This document shows, piece by piece, positions 1-7,534 of a DNA stretch of 64,000 nucleotides. This DNA is from Bacteroides ovatus. GTDB taxonomy: Bacteria > Bacteroidota > Bacteroidia > Bacteroidales > Bacteroidaceae. The notes under the pieces are model-generated. The model did not search any database, was not told the origin of the DNA, and saw nothing but the letters and a program-made list of their open reading frames with translations. Location of the stretch: the NCBI RefSeq assembly GCF_001314995.1, contig NZ_CP012938.1:434001-498000 (forward strand). The letters are read 5' to 3'. The translations under genes were made by a program, and so were the position numbers. The stretch's first letter is position 1, and the number at the start of each line of letters is the position of its first letter.

Positions 1-1
1 G

Positions 2-1582
2 ATGTGCCGCTTTTTTCTTTCTGAAGAAATTTCTTATAATGCAAGTCCTGGCATCCCCTGTTATAATGGCAATATAAGTAGCCTAGCATGGCGGAGTGAG
101 GAAGATGATACGGACGGCATCAGTAAAGGTTATCGTTTTGCCTATGACAGCATGAACAGGATGACTGATGCCTGCTATGGTGAAGGAGAAAATCTGACCG
201 GCAACCTGAACTGTTATGACGAACAGGTCACTTCATTTGATAAGAATGGCAATATTCTCGGTTTGTGTCGTAATGGAGCTGTCGGTCCGGCAAGTTTCGG
301 AGCCATTGATAGCTTGAATCTGTCATATCAGGGCAATCATTTGCTTAATGTGACAGACCACGCAAAGAATAATATGTATGGAAGTACCACTGATTTTAAA
401 GACGGCATCCGATCATCAGCAGAATATGCTTATGATTTAAATGGCAATTTGATTCAAGATTTAAACAAAGGAATTTCGAGAATCCGGTATAATTGCTTAA
501 ATTTGCCGAGTGCGATAGAGTTTACCGACGGACGTACAATCAGCTATCTTTATAGTGCCGACGGAACGAAACTGGAGGTCATCCATGCGATGGGAGATTC
601 TATCACCACCACTGATTATTGTGGTAAAGCGATCTATGAAAACGGAAGTCTCGACAAGATTCTTCTCGATGGTGAAGGTTTTGTTTCTTTCGCGGACGAT
701 GTTTCCTATAGTTATCATTTCTTCTTGAAAGATTACTTGGGTAATGTTCGTGTCGTATACAATGAAGATCGTGAAGCGGAAGAGGTGAATCATTACTATC
801 CGTTCGGAGGAATCTTGGCTTCATCCACCCCTTCGGTTCAGCTTTACAAGTACAACGGAAAAGAACTGGACAGAAAAGGTGGTCTGGATTGGTATGATTA
901 CGGGGCGCGGATGTATGATCCGGTATTGGGAAGATGGCATGTGGCAGATCCGATGAGTGAAAAGAATTATTCAATTACTCCTTACGGGTATTGTTTAAAT
1001 AATCCGGTGAAGCATATTGATCCTGATGGCAAGCAAGTCATCCCCGTTCCATCCCCTCTTCCTCTACCATTCTATTATCCTTTGACGAACACGCAATCTT
1101 ATAGATTGCCTTCAGATCAACAGATAATGAGACATACATCGGGGAAATTTGCGGAATTAGGGCAGATTATAAATCATACTCCTAAAATGTCTTATGCCTT
1201 TGGAACTCTTTTATTTTATCAGGCAAAGAATGCGATTAGTCCTGAATATGAGCACCAAAGAAAAAGAGACAGGAGGAATAAAGAAGGATTGGACAGGAAT
1301 CAGGCGAATGTGGCGGAAAGTATTGATACTAACGTGTCAGGGATGATGCCTAATGGTGATCCGGCTCCGAAAAGAGATCCTAAAGATAAAAAGAGAATAA
1401 TAAAAGTTGGGAAAAAAGTAATAATAGGGTTAGCTATAGATAGAACATATATGGAATTAACAAATCCTGATCCCACTCAAGATGCTTATGAAACTCATAC
1501 AAATCAAGTTGAAGGTAGAGAAGAATATTCAACAGATTATGTAGGGGATATTTATAATTGGATAAAAAAACTATTTGAATAA
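2..1582 (+). CDS. RHS repeat-associated core domain protein (C-terminal part; 5' end outside window)
   Basis: This is the carboxy-terminal part of an Rhs/YD-repeat protein. The frame is open at the window edge, so the Met at base 2 is probably internal. YD-type repeats run through about residues 40-290. The Rhs core signature follows: YNGKELD near residue 284, YDYGARMYDPVLGRW near 297-311, then NPVKHIDPDGK near 335-345. After this core comes a non-conserved tail of about 180 residues, the usual place for a variable toxin or effector domain. I do not recognise a catalytic motif in it; it is basic in the middle and ends YNWIKKLFE. Rhs proteins are large secreted or surface polymorphic toxins that encapsulate the tail. 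The small membrane-protein genes immediately downstream (10 nt away) are in the usual position for immunity genes. Family call is firm; the tail activity is unknown. Confidence 0.88.
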   Translation: MCRFFLSEEISYNASPGIPCYNGNISSLAWRSEEDDTDGISKGYRFAYDSMNRMTDACYGEGENLTGNLNCYDEQVTSFDKNGNILGLCRNGAVGPASFGAIDSLNLSYQGNHLLNVTDHAKNNMYGSTTDFKDGIRSSAEYAYDLNGNLIQDLNKGISRIRYNCLNLPSAIEFTDGRTISYLYSADGTKLEVIHAMGDSITTTDYCGKAIYENGSLDKILLDGEGFVSFADDVSYSYHFFLKDYLGNVRVVYNEDREAEEVNHYYPFGGILASSTPSVQLYKYNGKELDRKGGLDWYDYGARMYDPVLGRWHVADPMSEKNYSITPYGYCLNNPVKHIDPDGKQVIPVPSPLPLPFYYPLTNTQSYRLPSDQQIMRHTSGKFAELGQIINHTPKMSYAFGTLLFYQAKNAISPEYEHQRKRDRRNKEGLDRNQANVAESIDTNVSGMMPNGDPAPKRDPKDKKRIIKVGKKVIIGLAIDRTYMELTNPDPTQDAYETHTNQVEGREEYSTDYVGDIYNWIKKLFE

Positions 1583-1591
1583 AAGCAATAT

Positions 1592-2020
1592 ATGGGAGAT
1601 ATTTTTATATTAATATTTAAGAGAATTACTATTTTTAATAGTATTTTAATGATAATTCATTGCTTATTCCATCCTGATTTAGGAGAATTTGAATATATGT
1701 TTATTGTTATAATATTATTACTAATTTCATGGATTGCATGGCTGACAGGCAAGATGTTAAACTTTTTGTCAAGGAATAAAGGTCTGAAAGAAAAGAAAAC
1801 TGAAACAAATAATATTGTTAAATCTTTTTGTTTGAAATTTAGCCGGGATATAGATGTGATATATGCAATTTTTTTTGCAATATATTTGGTCTTCTATAGT
1901 CACGAAAAAGCAATAGTTTATTTAATATTACTTCTGTTTGGACTATATCTTGGAAACAAAATAGCAATAAGAGCTAATCAATATATAGTAGATCAAGCAA
2001 ATAAAAATATTACTCCTTAA
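1592..2020 (+). CDS. small membrane protein, candidate Rhs immunity protein
   Basis: A 142-residue protein starting 10 nt after the Rhs stop codon, so almost certainly co-transcribed with it. Hydrophobic segments lie near residues 5-25, 35-55 and 90-125, with a charged loop (about 60-85) between. The C-terminal block LLLFGLYLGNKIAIRANQY recurs in modified form in the genes at 2141 and 2932, so these are paralogues. I know no named family for it. Its position directly behind a polymorphic-toxin tail makes immunity the best guess, but this is inference from context only. Confidence 0.7.
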   Translation: MGDIFILIFKRITIFNSILMIIHCLFHPDLGEFEYMFIVIILLLISWIAWLTGKMLNFLSRNKGLKEKKTETNNIVKSFCLKFSRDIDVIYAIFFAIYLVFYSHEKAIVYLILLLFGLYLGNKIAIRANQYIVDQANKNITP

Positions 2021-2038
2021 AACCTCAACATTATTACT

Positions 2039-2076
2039 CTGATGTGAATAGCTAAAGTTTAGTGAACTCACATCAG
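2039..2076 (+). terminator. inverted repeat, possible terminator
   Basis: CTGATGTGA (2039-2047) and TCACATCAG (2068-2076) are perfect inverted repeats of 9 bp around a 20-nt loop, between two membrane-protein genes. There is no clear T-run, so termination is uncertain. Confidence 0.4.
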
Positions 2077-2140
2077 GGTATATAAACTACAAGATGAAAT
2101 ATGGTAAATAAATAAACTTTAACGACGAACTTATTATTAT

Positions 2141-2620
2141 ATGAGATATCTATTTATAGCAATATATAAAAAGTCACTACTATGGTTTAGCTTTATGATG
2201 ATTCCCTATTGTATTTTTTCCTCTTTTTTATTTGAGTATCCTGCTTTAATATTTATTATTAGGGTAATACTTGCAATTGCGTTATCTATTATAGCGATAG
2301 GGGGAATGATGAGTTATCTATTCCCTTATATAGAGATACTCAAACAGCCATTAAAGGGAAAAGGTCTTATTCGGGCATTATATTTGAAATCTGATAAAAT
2401 AATAACGCGATTATATTGTTGTTTTCTTGTGGTATATATAGCTTTTTCTATTGAATATAAGTCTACATTATACAATTATCTGTTATTGCTTTTAATAGGA
2501 TTATTTCTTGGATATAAAATAACCATGAAAGCGGAGAAATATACTTTAGAAGAGATTAATAAGAAGAAACAAGAACGTAAAATGAAGCAAGCCAGCAAGA
2601 AAGAATCTCATATTCGCTAA
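2141..2620 (+). CDS. small membrane protein, paralogue of the 1592 gene
   Basis: A 159-residue, strongly hydrophobic protein with membrane segments near residues 10-35, 38-65 and 95-125 and a lysine-rich tail (KKKQERKMKQASKK). It shares the N-terminal pattern (I-K-x-S/T, then MMIPYC/MIIHC) and the C-terminal block LLLIGLFLGYKITMKAEKY with the 1592 product, so the two arose by duplication. It belongs to the Rhs-associated cassette. Function is unknown; an immunity protein for a displaced Rhs tail is the most economical reading. Confidence 0.65.
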   Translation: MRYLFIAIYKKSLLWFSFMMIPYCIFSSFLFEYPALIFIIRVILAIALSIIAIGGMMSYLFPYIEILKQPLKGKGLIRALYLKSDKIITRLYCCFLVVYIAFSIEYKSTLYNYLLLLLIGLFLGYKITMKAEKYTLEEINKKKQERKMKQASKKESHIR

Positions 2621-2658
2621 GAGGACAAGAAATTAAAAACAAATAGTGTGTTTAGAGT

Positions 2659-2766
2659 TATGCTGCAACAGACACTCAATCAAAAATTAGCGAAGAACAT
2701 AATGCTTATGATATATTTGAACCTATTAAAAATAAATTAGATGACGTCTTTTGGAAAAATTGGTAA
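2659..2766 (+). pseudogene. orphan remnant of an Rhs C-terminal tail
   Basis: One frame across this gap reads TDTQSKISEEHNAYDIF, then EPIKNKLDDVFWKNW and a TAA at 2764-2766. No start codon is near, and a stop closes the frame just upstream. It resembles the end of the resident Rhs tail, which has TQDAYETH and later DIYNWIKKLFE. It overlaps the start of the next small gene (2741) in another frame. Displaced tails are a known feature of Rhs loci; assigning this piece as one is inference from weak similarity. Confidence 0.45.
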
Positions 2767-2935
2767 ATATCTTATATATATACAAAACTTGCTGTATATT
2801 CTATGTTTTATAAAAATACTATTCTCGTTGTTTTTCTATGAGTATGAGCCTTCTTTTATGAAGGACATGGCTTTTACTTTACCATTATTATTAGCACTGA
2901 TTGTAATACCTATTATAAAAAAGAATATAAAATGA
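2741..2935 (+). CDS. very small membrane protein (64 aa)
   Basis: A 64-residue protein with two hydrophobic segments (about 10-30 and 40-58). Its stop overlaps the ATG of the 2932 gene (ATGA), suggesting translational coupling. The start overlaps the Rhs-tail remnant in another frame. It could be the N-terminal half of a broken member of the same paralogous family, since the next gene carries the shared C-terminal block. Function is unknown. Confidence 0.5.
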   Translation: MTSFGKIGKYLIYIQNLLYILCFIKILFSLFFYEYEPSFMKDMAFTLPLLLALIVIPIIKKNIK

Positions 2936-3186
2936 AAGATTCTAAATTCAGATATTATTTATGTTATTATTCTCACCTGTGCTTTTTCTATAGTTTTTGG
3001 GGATATTTTTTTATATTAATTATTTTGCATCTTCTTGGCATGGAAATGAATGCGTATTTGGGTTACTTATTCTTTCTGTTATTTGGATTATGGGGAGGAA
3101 GTGCTATTGCATTATCTGCAACTAGTTATATGAAAAAGATAAATCATGAGGAATTGGGGAAAAAGCAGAATTCTAAAGATTCTTAG
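2932..3186 (+). CDS. small membrane protein (84 aa), third paralogue
   Basis: Two hydrophobic segments (about residues 10-30 and 38-62) are followed by FLLFGLWGGSAIALSATSY, which matches the C-terminal block of the 1592 and 2141 products. It overlaps the preceding gene by 4 nt. The cassette ends here at a strong terminator (3207-3264). Function is unknown; it is grouped with the Rhs-associated membrane proteins. Confidence 0.6.
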   Translation: MKDSKFRYYLCYYSHLCFFYSFWGYFFILIILHLLGMEMNAYLGYLFFLLFGLWGGSAIALSATSYMKKINHEELGKKQNSKDS

Positions 3187-3206
3187 TGTCCTAATATTCA
3201 AATAAT

Positions 3207-3264
3207 TTACCCTGATATAAGTTGACTAATCACCAATTTATATCAGGGTAATTTCTTTTTTTTT
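3207..3264 (+). terminator. intrinsic terminator after the Rhs cassette
   Basis: TTACCCTGATATAA (3207-3220) pairs perfectly with TTATATCAGGGTAA (3238-3251) and is followed by a long T-run to about 3264. It sits between convergent genes and may work in both directions. Confidence 0.9.
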
Positions 3265-4312
3265 ATTTCTTATAAACCAACTTACTCGGAACTCCCTCCC
3301 CGAACAAATTATCACCCAGCGTCGTAATCTTATTTCCGGTAGCCAACACATAGCGAAGATTATCGCATCCCATAAAAGCACCGAATTCAATAGCCGTCAC
3401 ACTGGCCGGCAGCTCCAGCGTGCCGCAAAGGCGACCGCAGTTGCTAAATACCCGTTGTCCGATAGATTTCAGATTATGAGGTAATTTCATATTCAACAGA
3501 TACTTCTTCTGTGCGAAAGTGAAGTCGGGGATAGCTGTTGCGTTCGTTCTGGAAATATCGACAGAGACGAGATTCGGCATATAATCGCGGATCAGTTTGA
3601 AGTCGGCGTTGTCCAGCTTACCTTCAACGGTCAGGAAGTTGATGTCTCTGGGTTGCAGTCCCGCTTTCAGAATCTCTTCTTCCAGTTTACCCATGGCGCC
3701 CACTTGCAGGGTAGTCTCTACCGGTTCCCCCTCGATAAACGCAAAGTTTTGCCATCTGTCTTTGTAGCGGTAAGAGTCGCTGCTGCCCAGGGGGACGAAG
3801 ATAGCGGTAACGCTGTCTGCCAACGCTTCCGGCAACAGGTTGGGAGCTGTCTTCTTGCGGATCTGGCAAATTTTCAGGTTCTCGCAACCTTTGAAGGCGG
3901 CATCCTCTATATTCTTCGTTTTCTCCGAAAGAATCACTTTCTCCAGAGTGGCTTTACCTTTGGTCACTCCGCCTACTACATTCGAGAAAGCATAGGCAGG
4001 GATGAAGTTCGGCATATAAATGTAGAATTTTCCATTGGGATAAGTACCGGCTTTTCCGCTGTACATCTTGATTTCTGCGTTCGAAATATCCAATACTTTC
4101 AGATTGGCAAATTCGTCACGGAGATGCCGGAAGTCCTCTGCATTCAGTTTTCCGGTCAGTGTGAGGTGGGTGACACTGTTGGCTTCCTCTTCAGTCATCA
4201 TGGAAATCAGCGTACCGGGCTTACTCACATAATACGTCTTACTCACTTGGGCGGCGGCTCCTAATGCATTAGCGGCCAGTAAGAAACTTATCAATAGTAG
4301 TTTAATTTTCAT
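3263..4312 (-). CDS. BspA-type leucine-rich repeat surface protein
   Basis: This 349-residue protein starts at MKIKLLLISFLL; the longer frame upstream lacks a signal sequence in the right place. Residues 1-22 are a signal peptide ending ANALGAAAQ. The body has two blocks of LRR_5 (BspA-like) repeats, visible as LKVLDISNAEI, LEKVILSEKTKNIEDAAFKGCENL and SIGQRVFSNCGRLCGTLELPASVTAI-type units. These form a solenoid exposed on the surface or in the periplasm and often mediate binding. A TATATTTG box lies 22 nt upstream (4334-4341). Ligand is unknown. The gene is convergent with the Rhs cassette. Confidence 0.75.
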   Translation of the reverse strand: MKIKLLLISFLLAANALGAAAQVSKTYYVSKPGTLISMMTEEEANSVTHLTLTGKLNAEDFRHLRDEFANLKVLDISNAEIKMYSGKAGTYPNGKFYIYMPNFIPAYAFSNVVGGVTKGKATLEKVILSEKTKNIEDAAFKGCENLKICQIRKKTAPNLLPEALADSVTAIFVPLGSSDSYRYKDRWQNFAFIEGEPVETTLQVGAMGKLEEEILKAGLQPRDINFLTVEGKLDNADFKLIRDYMPNLVSVDISRTNATAIPDFTFAQKKYLLNMKLPHNLKSIGQRVFSNCGRLCGTLELPASVTAIEFGAFMGCDNLRYVLATGNKITTLGDNLFGEGVPSKLVYKK

Positions 4313-4333
4313 AATTTTGTAGATTTGTTCTGA

Positions 4334-4341
4334 CAAATATA
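4334..4341 (-). promoter_or_regulatory. -7 box of the LRR-protein gene
   Basis: TATATTTG on the minus strand, 22 nt upstream of the ATG. No clear -33 TTTG is visible, so this is a half-supported promoter. Confidence 0.5.
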
Positions 4342-4415
4342 GGAAAAATAGAGAATACATGATGTTTTTTTATGTTTTATATCTAATTTTGTAGCCGGAT
4401 TAACAAATTGTAAAA

Positions 4416-5312
4416 ATGGAGGCAGACAACATAGATGGGAAGAAAGAACCCAAAAGACTTCCTGTGTGGGCATGTATCTCGCTGTTTATTGTGGTACTTT
4501 TCATATTTATTGGATTGTATGGGACACTGGTTAGCGGAGGCTTGTCGTTGGTTCTTGGAGTGGAGGCTCGTCATCCGGGAGTAGTAGGGTATATTTTCGT
4601 GGAGGCCAGTATGCTTTTGGCTGTTCTTACTGCTGCCGTAATCTTGCTTCGTCTCGAACGTCGTCCGTTTTCTGATTTGGGACTTTCTTTAAAAGGACAT
4701 GCCAGTGGACTGTGGTATGGACTTCTGATGGCAATCTTGCTCTATTTGCTGGGTTTCGGAATCTCTGTTGTTTTGGGAGAAATAGAAGTCACCGGTTTTC
4801 AGTTTAAGCCGTTGGATTTATTGGGGTCGTGGGTGTTTTTCCTGTTAGTGGCGTTGTTTGAAGAGATTCTGATGCGCGGCTATATCCTCGGACGTCTGCT
4901 TCATACTAATATGAATAAATTCCTGGCGCTCTTCATCTCGTCGGCATTATTCGCGTTTATGCATATCTTTAATCCAGAAATAGCTTTCCTACCGATGCTT
5001 AATCTCTTACTTGCCGGTATGTTGCTGGGTGCTTCCTATCTTTATACCCGGAATCTGTGTTTCCCTATCTCTCTTCATCTTTTCTGGAATTGGATTCAAG
5101 GTCCGATTCTAGGTTATCAGGTGAGCGGAAATAATTTCACGACGAGCATGCTGACTTTGCGTATGCCCGAAGAAAACGTACTGAATGGCGGAGCCTTCGG
5201 TTTTGAAGGCTCGCTCATTTGCACAGTACTTATGATTGTTTTTACGATTCTGATCGTGTGGTGGGGAGAAAAAAGGGAAGCAATCAGTCTTGCTGTACCC
5301 CGATCATACTAA
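4416..5312 (+). CDS. CPBP-family intramembrane metalloprotease (CAAX/Rce1-like)
   Basis: A 298-residue polytopic membrane protein with about seven to eight hydrophobic segments. The CPBP signature motifs are present in order: EEILMRGYILGR near residue 149 (EExxxR), FAFMHIFNPE near 181 (FxxxH) and HLFWNW near 222 (HxxxN-like). These residues form the metal and catalytic site of Rce1-type glutamyl proteases (PF02517). Bacterial members are mostly uncharacterised and are linked to bacteriocin self-immunity or protein processing. The 3' end overlaps the convergent tex gene by 29 nt. Confidence 0.85.
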   Translation: MEADNIDGKKEPKRLPVWACISLFIVVLFIFIGLYGTLVSGGLSLVLGVEARHPGVVGYIFVEASMLLAVLTAAVILLRLERRPFSDLGLSLKGHASGLWYGLLMAILLYLLGFGISVVLGEIEVTGFQFKPLDLLGSWVFFLLVALFEEILMRGYILGRLLHTNMNKFLALFISSALFAFMHIFNPEIAFLPMLNLLLAGMLLGASYLYTRNLCFPISLHLFWNWIQGPILGYQVSGNNFTTSMLTLRMPEENVLNGGAFGFEGSLICTVLMIVFTILIVWWGEKREAISLAVPRSY

Positions 5313-7416
5313 GCTGAATCCGTTTCCGGTCATAATCTACATTCATCACTCTGACCATGACGTGTTGATGGATGGATACCACTTCCGTCGGATCGGAAAT
5401 GAACCGTTCCGCTAATTGCGAGAGGTGCACCAGTCCGTTCTCCTTAATACCTATATCGACAAACGCCCCGAAATTGGTGATGTTGCCTACGATGCCCGGA
5501 AGAATCATTCCTTCGCGCAAATCGGCTATGGTGCGCACGTTCTTGTCGAATTCGAAGACTTTGATAGCCTTACGCGGGTCACGTCCCGGCTTGTCGAGTT
5601 CCTGCAGAATGTCCTGTAAGGTGGGCAGACCGACGGTAGGGGTGATGTAGGCGGAGATGTTAATCTTCCGGCGGAGTTCCTTGTCGGCTATCAGTTCGTC
5701 GATGGTACATTTCAGGTCTTTGGCCATTTGCTCTACGATGTGGTAGCTTTCCGGATGCACGGCGGTGTTGTCCAGCGGATTCTTGGCTCCGGGGATGCGG
5801 AGGAATCCGGCACACTGTTCGAAAGCCTTGGCACCCATGCGAGGAACTTTCATCAACTCTTTCCGTGAACCGAAAGCTCCGTTTTCCGCCCGGTAGTTGA
5901 CGATGTTTTGAGCCAGTTGCGGTCCCAGTCCGGAGATATAAGTCAATAGATGGCTGCTTGCCGTATTCAGGTTTACACCGACCAGGTTCACGCAATTCTC
6001 TACTGTCTGATCGAGCGCTTTTTTCAGTTTTGTCTGGTCTACATCGTGCTGGTATTGACCTACACCGATGGATTTAGGATCTATCTTCACCAATTCTGCC
6101 AACGGGTCCATCAGGCGGCGGCCGATGGAGACTGCTCCCCGCACCGTTACGTCATAATCGGGAAACTCGTCGCGGGCAATCTTCGAAGCCGAATAAATGG
6201 AAGCTCCCTGCTCACTGACTACAAACACGGGTATCTGACGGTCGAAGCTTTGGCTGTTGATGAAATCTTCTGTCTCACGGCTTGCCGTTCCGTTGCCGAT
6301 GGAAATGGCTTCTATCTGATAGGCCTCAATCATCTTGCGGAGTTTGGAAGCAGCTTCTCCTGTTTTGTTCACGGGAGGATGCGGATAGATATTCTCATTA
6401 TGCAACAGATTGCCTTGTGCATCGAGGCAGACAACTTTACATCCCGTACGGAATCCGGGGTCGATGGCGAGCACCCGTTTTTGTCCCAATGGAGGGGCGA
6501 GAAGAAGTTGACGGAGGTTCTCGGTGAATACCCGGATGGCTTCCTCGTCGGCTTTTTCTTTGGATTGAGCGGCAAATTCTGTTTCGATGGAGGGCTTGAG
6601 CAGACGCTTGTAGGCATCGACTGTGGCTTCGTCCACCTGCTGGCTACACTCGTTGTTGCCACGTACGAACTGACGTTCCAGGCGTTCGATGCAGGCCTCG
6701 TCGTCGGGATTGATAGACACTTTCAGCACCCCTTCCGACTCTGCCCGGCGGATGGCGAGTAGACGGTGGGACGTGCAACGTTTCAGTGGCTCGGAGAAAT
6801 CGAAATAATCGCGGTATTTCGCTGCTTCTTCCTCTTTTCCTTTCACTACTTTGGCACTAATCTCTGCCTGGCGGCTGAACTGATTACGTACCGTGTTGCG
6901 GGCACGTTCGTCCTCGTTCACTTGCTCTGCAATGATGTCACGGGCGCCTTTCAGGGCATCTTCCACATCTTTCACGTCTCCTTTCACGAAGGAGGCAGCC
7001 TTGGTACTAAGATTGTTTTCCCTTTGCAACATCAGGATGGTGGCAAGCGGTTCCAACCCTTTCTGGCGGGCTACTTCAGCACGTGTCTTCCGCTTGGGTT
7101 TATAAGGAAGATAAATGTCTTCCAGTTCCGTCGGATTCCAGGTGTCGTTGATACGTTTCTCCAGTTCGGCAGTCAGTTTTCCCTGCTCGTTGATGGTGCC
7201 GAGAATCGTTTCTTTCCGTTTGGCTATGTCGCACAACTTATCGTGTTGCTCTTTTATTTGCTCTATCTGCACTTCATCCAGTCCGCCGGTAGCTTCTTTA
7301 CGGTAACGACTGATGAAGGGAATCGTAGCACCTTCACCCAAAAGATGGAGCGTACTACTTATTTGTCTTTCCGGTATACCCAGAAAACCGGAAATCATCT
7401 TGTGAAATAATTCCAT
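5284..7416 (-). CDS. tex: Tex family RNA-binding transcription accessory protein
   Basis: A 710-residue protein of normal Tex length. The start MELFHKMISGFLG is chosen because the conserved Tex N-terminus (ATIPFISRYRKEATGGLDEVQ) begins just after it. Visible in order are the Tex N-terminal helical region, the YqgF/RNase H-like domain (VLAIDPGFRTGCKVV near residue 330), the helix-hairpin-helix pair (LNTASSHLLTYISGLG and GSRKELMKVPRMGAKAFEQ) and a C-terminal S1 domain (GNITNFGAFVDIGIKENGLVHLSQL). Tex binds nucleic acid and affects transcription and ribosome-associated processes. It is divergent from the histidine kinase at 7535. Confidence 0.95.
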   Translation of the reverse strand: MELFHKMISGFLGIPERQISSTLHLLGEGATIPFISRYRKEATGGLDEVQIEQIKEQHDKLCDIAKRKETILGTINEQGKLTAELEKRINDTWNPTELEDIYLPYKPKRKTRAEVARQKGLEPLATILMLQRENNLSTKAASFVKGDVKDVEDALKGARDIIAEQVNEDERARNTVRNQFSRQAEISAKVVKGKEEEAAKYRDYFDFSEPLKRCTSHRLLAIRRAESEGVLKVSINPDDEACIERLERQFVRGNNECSQQVDEATVDAYKRLLKPSIETEFAAQSKEKADEEAIRVFTENLRQLLLAPPLGQKRVLAIDPGFRTGCKVVCLDAQGNLLHNENIYPHPPVNKTGEAASKLRKMIEAYQIEAISIGNGTASRETEDFINSQSFDRQIPVFVVSEQGASIYSASKIARDEFPDYDVTVRGAVSIGRRLMDPLAELVKIDPKSIGVGQYQHDVDQTKLKKALDQTVENCVNLVGVNLNTASSHLLTYISGLGPQLAQNIVNYRAENGAFGSRKELMKVPRMGAKAFEQCAGFLRIPGAKNPLDNTAVHPESYHIVEQMAKDLKCTIDELIADKELRRKINISAYITPTVGLPTLQDILQELDKPGRDPRKAIKVFEFDKNVRTIADLREGMILPGIVGNITNFGAFVDIGIKENGLVHLSQLAERFISDPTEVVSIHQHVMVRVMNVDYDRKRIQLSMIGVQQD

Positions 7417-7446
7417 AATTTGTATTTTTTGAGAGTAAATGAGCGA

Positions 7447-7454
7447 CAAAAATA
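7447..7454 (-). promoter_or_regulatory. -7 box of tex
   Basis: TATTTTTG on the minus strand, 31 nt upstream of the tex ATG; the -33 element is unclear. It lies next to the divergent kinase promoter. Confidence 0.45.
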
Positions 7455-7462
7455 CATATAAA

Positions 7463-7494
7463 TCTGCTAAACCCGACAAGTTTTACTATATTTG
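7463..7494 (+). promoter_or_regulatory. promoter of the histidine kinase-5'-nucleotidase operon
   Basis: TCTG (7463-7466), 20 nt, then TATATTTG (7487-7494), 41 nt upstream of the ATG at 7535. The spacing matches the Bacteroides -33/-7 pattern. Confidence 0.55.
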
Positions 7495-7534
7495 CAACTC
7501 AATTAATGAATTAACACATCAAAACTGCATAATT

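Noticed and set aside
3653..4264. 203-codon frame opposite the LRR protein gene
   Set aside because: The minus-strand gene has a signal peptide, promoter box and repeat pattern; the plus-strand frame has none of these.
5950..7410. Long open frames on the plus strand across tex
   Set aside because: Mirror images of a well-conserved Tex coding sequence with no initiation signals.
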